64,000 bases of DNA from Taudactylus pleione (Eukaryota > Chordata > Amphibia > Anura > Myobatrachidae). The notes beneath the pieces are model-generated. The model made no database searches and was not told where the DNA came from. It worked only from the letters and a program-made list of their open reading frames with translations. The DNA lies in contig JAUIMM010000113.1 in NCBI GenBank assembly GCA_031769625.1, positions 17,532,501 through 17,596,500 on the forward strand, given 5' to 3'. Numbering within the stretch: position 1 is the first letter of the stretch; every line of letters begins with the position of its first letter. This document shows, in pieces, positions 1 through 9,419 of this stretch. The position numbers and the translations under genes are program-made.

Positions 1-290
1 GCGACGGGCTCCAGTGTCATGCGCATGCGCGACGGTCCGTCTGTGCATGTGCATGACAGGGAGACCCGGCAGTGCCTGGAAGGCTTTGTTGAAGCCGGAA
101 AGGCACTGCCGGGTCTCCATTGCTGGCAATGGGGCCCGCATCGCTCTCGCCATCTTTTTGATGGTGAGAGTGATGCTGTACAAACAACGGTAATCTAAGA
201 TTACCGATGTTTACTAAATACAGGAAGATGGTATAACCCCTTTAGCGAGCGCTAAAGGGGTTATATTTCGTTTTTAAATGGGGCCCTGAA
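1..290. repeat. Serial-hairpin element, cut by window edge
   Basis: This stretch is a run of adjacent inverted repeats with little sequence between them: 16-57, 60-118 (arms contain GAGACCCGGCAGTGCC), 138-176, 188-206 and 232-265 (arms TATAACCCCTTTAGCG / CGCTAAAGGGGTTATA). No reading frame follows it. The architecture resembles the CTGATTCAG MITE family further along, but the sequence differs. The left end lies outside the window and the right boundary near 290 is a guess. It is probably a non-autonomous DNA transposon. Confidence 0.55.
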
Positions 291-775
291 TGAGTAAAAA
301 CATGTATTTCACTCTTTCACTGTTGCTGCCATTGTTAGATGCACTGAACTCTTGCTTGACTGTGGCCTATAAGTTCCCATATGAGGTTTTTAATAAATTG
401 ATATTTGCCGTTCCATCGCCTTTGAACTTATCAATAAAAACTGTACATGTGCTGCAGCTTCATTGCCTTTGAGCATAATGCAGATATTCTAACTGGGCTG
501 TTTGCTTATTGTTCACTAATAGTTAGAGATTAGCGGGTCCGGTTCTCTGAGAACCGGACCCACCCGAATTTCGGGGACCCAGGGCTATCCGAGCAACAGC
601 TCAGATCTCTCTACCTGCTCTTGATCCCTCTCCGAGGCAAAAAATTTGCATTGAGCGGCCGTAACGCTTATTGGCTGAGAGAACCGTCTGTCAAGGCTCT
701 CAGGCAATCAGCATTAAGCACATTGAATATCGGCACAGGAGGAAGTAAGGAAGATGCCGCCCACCCATTCCCTGC
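291..775. other. Unassigned stretch with one short palindrome
   Basis: No gene or known repeat is recognised here. The only structure is a 27-nt inverted repeat at 535-561 with a 13-bp stem (GGGTCCGGTTCTC / GAGAACCGGACCC) and a single central base. Confidence 0.4.
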
Positions 776-1775
776 TACCTGACACCTGTCGGCACCCCCC
801 CGCTGCCGACACCACCAGCACCCTCTGCTGCCGACCCCCACTGGCAGCAGCCCCCGCTGCTGACACCCCCACTGCTGACACTGCTGGAACCCTGCATTGA
901 GGACACCATCGGCACCCATGCACTGCTGACACCATCAGGACCCCCACACTGAGGACACCGCTGGCACCCCCGCTCTGCCGACACCGCCGGCACCCTGCAC
1001 TGAGGACATTGCCAGCACCCCTGCACTGCTGCCCCATGTACTGAGGACACCGTCAGCAACTCCACATTGCCGATACTGCCAGTACTTCCACACTGAGGAC
1101 ACCACTGGCACCCCTGCACTGCCGACACTGTCAGCACATGTGCACTGAGGACACCGCTGGCACCCCCACTTTGCTGACACCCTGCACTGAGGACACTGTC
1201 AGCACCTCCGCACTCCCCACGTACTGAGGACACTGTCAGCAACCCCACACTGCCGACATTCCCACACTGAGGACACCACTGGCACCCCTGCTTTTCCGAC
1301 ACCACCAGCAACCTGCACTGAGCACACTGCAAGCACCCCCGCACTAGTGCCCCACGTATTGAGGACTCTGTCAGCGATCCAGCACTGCCGCTACTCCCAC
1401 CCCAAGGGCATTCCCGCACAGCCGACACTGTCAGCACTTATGCACTGAGGTCACTGCTGGCACCCCCTCTCTGCCGACACTGCCAGCTCCCCCGCACTAC
1501 TGCCCCACGTATTGAGGACGCTGTCAGCGACCCTGCACTTCTGCTACTCCTACACCAAGGGCATCCCCGTACAGCCGACACTGTCAGCACTCCTGCACTG
1601 AGGACACCGCTGGCACCCCCGCTCTGCTGACACTGCCGGCACTATGCCCTTGGGACACTGCCAGGACCCCCACTATGCCAACACCGATGTCACTTCTGCA
1701 TTGAGGACACCACTGGCACTCTCGCATTGAGGACACTGCCAGTACCCCGCACTGCTGACACTGCTGTCACAGTAA
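776..1775. repeat. GC-rich minisatellite, about 30-bp unit
   Basis: Degenerate tandem repeats alternate units of the form CACTGAGGACACCGCTGGCA and CACTGCCGACACTGTCAGCA, with C-rich linkers. The basic period is about 30 bp, with a longer alternating register. Because the period is near a multiple of three, the minus strand carries Cys-rich open frames (for example 775-1437), which are repeat artefacts. Confidence 0.85.
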
Positions 1776-2009
1776 GTGCACTATTGGTGTATCCAACCCA
1801 CACTGTATAACACATGGTATCCGTGTTGGAACTAGAAAGCTGAACTGCCACAAGTTAGTGCTACCCGCTGCTGTTGCTTAGCTTAGTCAGCCAGCTAGCT
1901 GGATGCAACCCTTTGGCCCTAAGCTAGATGAAAAAAATCAATATTGTGAGGTGGTCAAAATTGATTGGAAATGACTGGAAATAAATGTTACAGTATTGAG
2001 GTTAATAAT
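1776..2009. other. Short non-coding stretch between repeats
   Basis: I see no gene, tandem repeat or convincing mobile-element end here. Confidence 0.3.
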
Positions 2010-2202
2010 ACTGTAGGAACAAAAACAGGCCCAAATTATGTGATATTAGCTGTTTTTTTATTTTTTTTAGAAAAATACAGATCCAAAACCAAACAATAAA
2101 ACATGCAAGGGCAGTTTTGGCAAAACCAATCCAGATCCAAAACCAGAAGAGATACAGTTCCAAAACCAAAACAGGGTTAGGGGGGGTCGGTGCACATCTC
2201 TA
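2010..2202. mobile_element. Probable hAT-type MITE fragment
   Basis: A poly-T/A-rich stretch with repeated GATCCAAAACC motifs ends in TGCACATCTCTA at 2191-2202. This terminus resembles the right ends of the hAT-like MITEs at 2265-2520, 27205-27376 and 46736-46927. No matching left terminus is visible, so it is called a fragment on the basis of one end only. Confidence 0.4.
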
Positions 2203-2264
2203 CTAATAAGTTGTAAAATACATTATTATTAATCCACTTTTGTAATGTTTTTATTTATTTTATA

Positions 2265-2520
2265 TAGGGATGTGCAGGCTCGGATAGGTTCGAGTTTGCA
2301 CGTGGAGTTCGGATTTTTCCCTCCAAAAAAACGGAACTCAGAACGAGGCAAAACGTCATCTTACATGGACGAACATCATCATTCCTGGTCTTTTGTCCAG
2401 GAATGATGATGTTCGTCCATGTAAGATGACGTTTTGCCTCGTTCTGAGTTCCGTTTTTTTGGAGGGAAAAATCCGAACTCCACGTGCAAACTCGAACCTA
2501 TCCGAGCCTGCACATCCCTA
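2265..2520. mobile_element. hAT-type foldback MITE with 8-bp target duplication
   Basis: The element is a near-perfect palindrome of 256 bp beginning TAGGGATGTGCAGGCTCGGA and ending with its reverse complement. The centre is near 2392. It is flanked by the 8-bp direct repeat ATTTTATA at 2257-2264 and 2521-2528. An 8-bp duplication is the hallmark of hAT transposition. No protein is encoded, so it must have been mobilised in trans. The high arm identity suggests a fairly recent insertion or arm homogenisation. Confidence 0.9.
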
Positions 2521-2569
2521 ATTTTATACTTATAGAATGGGAATTTATTAACCATACTATTTATAAATT

Positions 2570-2752
2570 AGAAAAAGAGAGGGGGGTTTAACCCCCTATT
2601 GTTCCTCTGCACACTGAACCATACCAGAAACAATATATGAACACTATATGGTAATAGAATTTCAGAGATATTAGTTGCATGCATTTGCAAATACATGGGA
2701 TGCTGCTAGGCCTCGTCAAGGCTTCTCTGTCACTAGCAGTCCCTACACTAAA
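2570..2752 (+). repeat. Solo copy of a palindrome arm
   Basis: This stretch starts GAAAAAGAGAGGGGGGTTTA and is nearly identical to about 3320-3501. It is also the inverse of about 3503-3675. Here the sequence stops matching right after CTACACTAAA, exactly at the hinge of the palindrome downstream. No second arm follows. Confidence 0.8.
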
Positions 2753-3240
2753 TGGTTCACATCTGGGGCGCAGAGCACCCCAAATTAAGTCCAGCCCAGG
2801 ACCCCCCCAGGGCATCACACGAAAAATGGAAAAAGAGTGACAGTGCAGTGTAAAGTATAGAAGTGTGCAAGTAATTACTAAGTGTTAAGGGGTTAAAATA
2901 TATGTGAAAAATTACATGAATATTAAACAAACATAAAAAGGTGATGTGAAAAGAAACTATGTGTATTAAGTGGTGATGCCCTCAGGAGGCCCAGCCAGAG
3001 CAGCCTCAGGGGCCCTACGCCAAAACGCTTACCCCAAATGTCATGTATGCCAATTAAAGCCTCATAACAAAGGCACATATATATTTTTTGGCAAATGTAA
3101 GGCCTCATGATAAAGGCAGATACATAAATGCATCCGAATTGAGAGCCAGCTTACCTGGGAGTCACCCCTGGGAACTCCAACTAGCACTACTAGAACCAGC
3201 ATGCCCTGCTAATGCTGGCTCATTCATGCATCTCATAACC
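2753..3240. other. Unassigned spacer
   Basis: This spacer lies between the solo arm and the palindrome. It is AT-rich with short low-complexity runs, and I recognise no gene or element in it. Confidence 0.3.
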
Positions 3241-3755
3241 ACAAACAAAAAATGGCAGCTGCTCATTCAATCTGGTAGTACTTTTTCAGGTGCATGAAAG
3301 GGAGGGGTCATACCAAGTAGAAAAAGAGAGGGGGGTTTAACCCCCTATTGTTCCTCAGCACACTGAACCATACCAGCAACAATATATGAACACTATATGT
3401 TAATAGAATTTCAGAGATATTAGTTGCATGCATTTGCAAATACATGGGATGCTGCTAGGCCTCGTCAAGGCTTCTCTGTCACTAGCAGTCCCTACACTAA
3501 ACGGACTGCTAGTGACAGAGAAGCCTTGATGAGGCCTAGCAGCATCCCATGTATTTGCAAATGCATGCAACTAATATCTCTGAAATTCTATTAACATATA
3601 GTGTTCATATATTGTTGCTGGTATGGTTCAGTGTGCTGAGGAACAATAGGGGGTTAAACCCCCCTCTCTTTTTCTACTTGGTATGACCCCTCCCTTTCAT
3701 GCACCTGAAAAAGTACTACCAGATTGAATGAGCAGCTGCCACATTTTTTTGTTTC
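3241..3755. repeat. About 515-bp palindrome
   Basis: Two inverted arms of about 250 bp flank an 11-nt hinge at 3492-3502. The arms pair from the AATGGCAGCTGCTCATTC region (near 3250) to its inverse near 3733. The inner 180 bp of each arm also occurs alone at 2570-2752. It may be a foldback element or a locally generated inverted duplication. No target duplication was found. Confidence 0.85.
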
Positions 3756-3837
3756 TTTTTATAAATTATCATAATTACCAGTCACTGCAATAGTCCCTAT
3801 ATTATTCATGGGTTGGGTATGAAATGTCAATGGCCGG

Positions 3838-4350
3838 AAAGTCATCTCATTGAATCCCAATGCTGCAAGCCCAAATGCTGAAGATCCGGACTGGGGTTGG
3901 TAAGTACCCTAACCCACCCCCCTCTCCCCCCCTAACCCTCCTTTAGTAGTGCCTAACCCTAACCTCCCCCTTGTGGTGCCTAACTATAACCCCCCCTGGG
4001 GGTGCCTAAACTTAACACACTATCCCCAAATCCTAAACCTAACCCTCCCGGGGTGGTGCCTAACCCTAACCTTCCCCCCGGGGATCCTAAACCTAACCCC
4101 CCTCCCTGCACCCTAAACCTAACCCTCCCGGGGTGCTGCCTAACCCTAAGGCCCCCGGAGGTCCCTAAACCTAACCCTCCCACACTGCAGCTAAACGCTA
4201 ACACTGTCCAGCTTACCTTCATTCAGGAAGCCGTCTGTCTAGATTCCAGCATCCGAATATAGACAGGCGTCGGGATTTTGACGCATGTCTTTAGTCTGCG
4301 TTGGTATTTAGATGCCGGGATTTAGTCACACTGCCTATCGGTCATTGGCA
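3838..4350. repeat. Dispersed element with telomere-like core
   Basis: About 300 bp (3905-4200) consist of degenerate units of 30-35 bp rich in CCTAACCCTAAC, separated by C-runs. Flanks with GGGAT and CCGG motifs recur around similar cores at 4704-5290 and 13290-13740. This argues for a dispersed element rather than a chromosome end. Confidence 0.65.
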
Positions 4351-4703
4351 TTTTGATTGTATCCCTTATATACCTGTTACTAACATTGTGCCTGTATTAT
4401 ATATCTATCACTAGAATTGTCCCTGTATTGTATATTGGTCACGAGAATAATCCCTGTATTGTATAATGGTCACAGGAATGGTCCCTGTATTGTATAAAGG
4501 TAAGTAGAATGGTTCCTGCATTGTATACCCGTCACTAGAGTGCTGTGTGCATTATGTAGGGGTCACTAGAATGGTTACTGGTTTGGGATGGAGCTGGTTG
4601 TTGTATTTGTTTATATCTCTTTGACATAACAATTTTTCATATATTTAATTGGCTATTAAAAGCACACCCACATTAGACAAACCTTACCTACAGAGTCTAT
4701 TAT

Positions 4704-5290
4704 AGGGATGATCGGGATGCCGGCACCAGAATACCGTCCGCCGGCATCACGAAGGTAAGTATCAGTGGATTAGGGGTTAGAGTTAGGCACTAGGGGGAGG
4801 TTAGGGTTATTTATTTATTACCTGTTATATATATAGCACACACATATTCCGCAGCGCTTTACAGATAATATTTGTACATTCACATCAGTCCCTGCCCCAG
4901 TGGAGCTTACAATCTATATTCCCTACCACATGCTCACCACATACACACTAGGGTTAATTTTTTGTTGGGATTGACCTACCAGTATATATTTTTTTGGACT
5001 GTGGGAGGAAACCAGAGTACCCTGAGAAAACCAACATAAGTACAGGGATAATATACAAACTCCACACGGTTAGGGCTATGATGGGAATCAAACTCACAAC
5101 CTCAGTGCTGTGAGGCAGTAATGCTATTACACCATCTGTGCTGTCCACTAAGGGAGGAGGTTAGGGGTAGACCCCGGTGAGGGAGAGTTACGTTTAGAGT
5201 AGGGAGAGGGGGAAGGTTTTCAGGATGCTGTAATCAGGATTCTCTACAGCTGGGATTCCGAGCTCCAGCATGACATACCCAACCCGCTAT
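4704..5290. repeat. Telomere-like element split by another repeat
   Basis: The left part (4704-4809) contains CGGGATGCCGGCACC and GGTTAGGGTTA-like repeats. The right part (5148-5290) resumes GGAGGTTAGGGG repeats and ends with GGGATTCCGAGCTCC. The interior 4810-5147 is an unrelated repeat inserted into it. Confidence 0.6.
4810..5147 (+). mobile_element. Vertebrate-type dispersed repeat (SINE/LINE-tail-like)
   Basis: It contains CAGCGCTTTACAGATAATA, GGAGCTTACAATCTATATTC, GGACTGTGGGAGGAAACCAG, ACAAACTCCACACGG and CAGTGCTGTGAGGCAG in that order. This motif order belongs to a repeat I know to be widespread in vertebrate genomes, but I cannot assign its exact family from memory. A second, interrupted copy lies at 53690-54388. 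It is inserted within a telomere-like element. Confidence 0.65.
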
Positions 5291-5564
5291 TATCATGTGT
5301 CTTTCGCTATTGCAATGTACTGGTGGAAAAACTGGGCCACTTACTTGTGTCTGTCCCCCAGGATAAAATTTGCCAGCCAGTCCCTGAGTTAGTGCAAAGG
5401 ATTTTTAAGTGATTTGTTTATTTTTTTTGCTTACACAGGGCCTGATTCTAAGTTGCACACAATACTGATACTTACTGAGTTGAGTCTTTATTTTGCTACT
5501 GCATGTGCTTGAAAATTCCTAAACCTTGTACAGCTCATGCATTACACTGAGTGTACTCGCAGAG

Positions 5565-6075
5565 GCCCTGATTAAGAGACGTAAGCAAAGCTGATATTTT
5601 CACAGACCGAGCGATTGTTTGTAAATGTGTGAAAGTCACACTGCCAACATGCAGCGATTGCATTGCAAATACACTCATGCAGAAGAACCACTCGCAAAAT
5701 GAGTGACAAGCAGTCAGCATTTGGTGGTGGTAAGGGGGAGTGGTTAGGAAAACTTAGGCGTGTCGGACCATTTAAACACCATTTCATGGGCGTGCATAAA
5801 TTAGCCACTTCGATCATTTCACAGCATGATAGCTCTCTGCATGTCGGAAGAGCTGCAGTGTTTGTGGCTGGTCACACTTGTCTTACATACTGCGTGACTG
5901 TGCATCGATGGTACTGATGTTTAAGCTGATGCACATCGTCGGACGTATAGGAGAAGGCAGTAGTGGGCATCCCTATGCTCGGCTCTTCTTTGGAGGGCAT
6001 TTTCATATTTTAGCAACCGCGTTCCATGGGAAAATGCAGTCGCGATTGCATTAACGTAAATCTCCTAATCAGGCC
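5565..6075. mobile_element. MITE with GCCCTGATTAAGAG termini
   Basis: The left end GCCCTGATTAAGAGACGTAA is mirrored by the right end TACGTAAATCTCCTAATCAGGCC-like sequence. Flanking 5-mers are CAGAG (5560-5564) and TAGAG (6076-6080), so a short target duplication is likely. A left-end-like GGGCCTGATTCTAAG also occurs at 5438, possibly from another related insertion. No protein is encoded. Confidence 0.65.
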
Positions 6076-6080
6076 TAGAG

Positions 6081-6764
6081 TCACCGTAGGGATTGAGACG
6101 TATTGTGTGTGAAATGTATTGGAAATTTATTGGGCGTTCCTGGGCAGTGACTGTGAGTTGGCTATGCAGACACAGGGAGATGAGACCGAGCATCTTATGG
6201 GCGTGTTATGGGAGTGTCCCGGGTGTGTCACAGGACTGGTTGAAAACTCAGACACTTATTCGCTGACATTGGAGGCCATACTCAGTCATAGAAACTGCAA
6301 ATAGCATGGGGCTGGTGCAGGCTTCGATGGTGCGCCCAGTGCTTGCGTCAAAAGACGGAAACGGGATTTCAGCATCTAAAGTCACTCAAAGTGGGCGAAT
6401 CCATCTTTGTGCCATCTGACTCAGGGTCAAGCCCTTCTGAAATCTGGATTGTAGGTGTGTTGTGGGTGACAATTAGGTACATTTGTACAAATAAGGATAG
6501 ATGGCACGGCCACTTATTTTGCAGTTTATAAATGACATTTTCTGTGACAGTTCATATACAGGAGTGGGGCATGGCTACTGTAGGTGAAAAAGTCATAAAA
6601 TTAACATGTAAACACAGTATAAATGAGAAATCTAATATCATTGTCAATTTCTTACATAATTTAGAACCAAACCTATAAAGTTATGTCCTCACCAAGTTCC
6701 ATATGTAAAGATATATTTCACTTTAAGTAATTTTATTACAAGTATTAACACCATTCACAGGGGA
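6081..6764. other. Non-coding stretch
   Basis: Short open frames of about 60 codons here show no family features. No repeat structure was recognised. Confidence 0.3.
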
Positions 6765-7085
6765 GTATTTATAATGGGTGCAGGGTGTACGGTGCACACG
6801 GGCCCTGGGTCCGGGGGGGAGGGTGGGCACACCGCACACCCTACAGCCATATGTTTTAATACTTACCCCTCTGAAGTACTGCGTCAGGGTGCAGTGCTGG
6901 ACAAAACACCTGAAAAATGTCAGCCGCAGCCATTTTTCCTGTACATGGGGAATCAGCGGGAAAATGGCAGCCGTGCCCTTTTCCCAGTGAACTGCGCATG
7001 CACAGTAGACTGGGCCAGCCGCCAAGGAGAGAAGTGGGGGTCCCGGACGGGGAATGCACACGGGCCCCCTCCTCTCTTAAGACAC
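6765..7085. repeat. GC-rich dispersed repeat
   Basis: The motif CACACGGGCCC and the motif CCGGACGG near CCCCTCCTC recur at 20090-20235. A related CACATGGGCCC-containing stretch lies at 47545-47625. This indicates a dispersed family of unknown type. Overlapping short frames on both strands are not considered genes. Confidence 0.45.
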
Positions 7086-7319
7086 TTCTGACCATTAATT
7101 TATGCTAAACTTACTTTTCACATTAACCTTAGAGCTTCTGTTGCCATATAAAGTCACAGAAGCAACAAAACTACCCAAATACTATAGCAATCATAAGCAT
7201 ATTGTACTCTTAATCCATGAATAATAAAATAACATGTAAACTTAAAACAGTAAGAAATGAAAAGAAAAAGAAAACATAAAAATAAATATAGAATTTTAAA
7301 TCAATAATGATCTCACTGT

Positions 7320-7640
7320 GTGAAGTCCAAAAACTGTGAGGGGTATGTTGGTGTGGTGAAGGGACTGTTGGTGTACAGGGGGTAATGTGGGAATTAGAGG
7401 CATGTGGGTGTGCAGTGGGCATGCTGGTGTTCAGGGGGGGCACCTTGGTGTGCAGGAAGAATGTGTTTAGGGTAGTCATAATGGTGTTCAGGGGGCTTGT
7501 TGTTGTGCAAAGTGAATGGGTGCAGAGGGAGCATGTTAGTGTGTAGTGGGGCATGTTTGTGTGCAGTAAGGCATTTTGGTATGCATGGGGCCATTTTCTT
7601 GTGCAGGAGTGCATGTTTGACAAAAGTTGGTAAGCACAGA
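7320..7640. repeat. GT-rich minisatellite
   Basis: Degenerate units of about 30 bp carry GTGTGCAGGGGG and GCATGTTGGTGT motifs. On the minus strand this yields a His/Thr/Pro-rich open frame (7210-7905) that is a repeat artefact. Confidence 0.7.
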
Positions 7641-8640
7641 GGTATGAGAGATGGGGGGTATGTGTGCCAAAAGCTGAAAGGCACTGTGCCATGGGCAAGA
7701 AAATCTGGTTGGGCAAGTGAAAATAAAGCTGGTGTGCTGAGGAGCATGTTTGGCAATATTGTTGTGGCCATGCTGGGCATGAGTCATGTGTGAGAAAATC
7801 TGGTGAGCAGGGAGCATGTTTTACAAAAGTTGCAGACCTACAGAATAAATAGAGCAGGTGTTCTCCCCTAAATGTAGCAGGCCTAAACATGAGTTGTATG
7901 CGCAACCTACAAATATTTCATTGTCTGTAATTTTTACATTTGTATTGCATTTAAGCTGGTTAATATTAGCTTTAAATTTTATAACATAAGTAAATAAAAA
8001 AATTGTGGATGAACGGTTATGCGTTACCCCAAATGTGTAGTCAAATAAAACCTGTTTTTCTAAATACACAGTCATAGCAAATGTGGTATGATGTGGCACC
8101 ATTAGGAGTGACTACTATTGTCCAAACCATAATGGAATGGAGAGCACTGTAGCGTACAGTTGCTCCAGGCGCTATTAATCCACACTGCACCTCTGACTGT
8201 GCATCAGAATATTCTGCAGTTCATACAGTTAATCATCCTTACCGAATGACATCCAGTTTATCAAATACCACTTAACAATGACAATGTTAGCGGACTTCCT
8301 TTATTAATAACTAAACAATATTATAATGCAACCAATGATCATGTAACCGTAAAAGGATAATCACCCTCAAAAGTAAAAAATCATGGTGACTATGCAAATC
8401 ATTTCTCTGCAATCTTTATGATTTGTACGTCAATCAGTTTGTATCCTATCAATCTGGATAAGTCATGTAATGAAGGGTAATTCCAACATATGTGTTCAAC
8501 CAAAGATAATCGGAAATAGGTGATACATTTGAAAGATTAGCAAAAGAATAAAGAGAACCAGTAGTGCAAACACCTTTTATACCATTAAAAGAATTGTAAT
8601 ACTTTAAAAAATGCACTCACAAATATAACAAAAAAACAGT
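7641..8640. other. AT-rich non-coding stretch
   Basis: No gene or repeat is recognised. Base composition drifts from G-rich next to the minisatellite to AT-rich further on. Confidence 0.3.
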
Positions 8641-8717
8641 CATATAACACATCAGCATGTGTATGGAGACAGCATATACTCATCAGGCCAGATCTTTTAT
8701 CAAGGTTGCAAACAGAG

Positions 8718-9243
8718 GGCCTGATTCAAAGCCGGACGTTATTTGCGCTCGCTCGTTCAGAAAAAAGGTCCGGCTATTTAAATTGAGCGCTCGCTCTTTG
8801 CGGTCTGTTGACGCCTCTATGTCTGACCGAGCGAACGAAACATGCGCTCGCTATTTTGTAAAGACGCCCCCTGGCCGCTCGCATCCTACGTCATCTCCGC
8901 TATTTATTTGATTAATCGAGTACATCGAAAGGTGGCTGAACTGCTCGCAGTGCTTGTGGTTGCTTTGTTAATTATGCACACTCTTAAAACGCCCGTTTTG
9001 AGCGTTTGGCACGCCTGCGTTCGGATCTCCACTCCCCGTTTTCAAGCACCTTCCCCTGTTACCACCCACAAACGCCTCATCCTGTCACTCAAATTAGCAG
9101 GCACTCGCTATTTTGCGAGCGCTCGATTTCCGACGGCAATGACTGGTTGGCGCATGCGCATTACGACCCATACGCATGCGCAGTTGTGCGAACATTGCTT
9201 GGAGCAAACGAGCGGCCGCTTACGAGCGGCTCTGAATCAGGCC
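8718..9243 (-). mobile_element. CTGATTCAG MITE, divergent copy
   Basis: Termini GGCCTGATTCAAAG and CTCTGAATCAGGCC bound 526 bp, flanked by CAGAG at 8713-8717 and 9244-9248. Interior blocks are rich in GAGCG/CGCTC and include paired GCATGCGCA motifs. They differ from the common subtype, and the internal hairpins are less regular. It interrupts the region that carries the hammerhead-like motif at 9337-9365. Strand is given relative to the copy at 28280-28827. Confidence 0.85.
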
Positions 9244-9336
9244 CAGAGTTCAAGATACTCCTCAATCCCTAAGCTAATTCAGGTAAGTGCGTCCCCCACA
9301 GTGTCCAGTAGTTAATGCAGCCACACCACTTAACTC

Positions 9337-9365
9337 GTTTCAAACCAGGATCGGTTCTTCATCAG
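9337..9365 (-). ncRNA. Hammerhead-like core motif
   Basis: On the minus strand CTGATGA is followed by one A, a 5-bp stem (GAACC/GGTTT with one G-T pair, 6-nt loop) and GAAAC, then GAGTTAAG. The order CUGANGA, stem II, GAAAC matches the hammerhead ribozyme core, which is known from Penelope-like retroelements. The extra A before the stem is non-canonical. Helices I and III and the cleavage site are not evident. It may be a decayed ribozyme in a retroelement relic. Confidence 0.35.
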
Positions 9366-9419
9366 AAGCGAAGACAGATAGGGTAAACTTTAGTGTATAT
9401 TCTATGGTTTCCTGTAGTG

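Noticed and set aside
775..1437. Minus-strand 220-codon Cys-rich frame
   Set aside because: Generated by a 30-bp minisatellite. Several frames on the same strand are open. The Cys spacing is that of the repeat, not of a known domain.
3905..4200. Interstitial telomere marking a chromosome fusion
   Set aside because: Repeats are degenerate 30-35-bp units and recur with similar flanks at several places in the window, so a dispersed element is simpler.
7210..7905. Minus-strand 231-codon frame
   Set aside because: Mostly the GT-rich minisatellite read backwards plus AT-rich flank. His/Thr/Pro-rich, without a domain.
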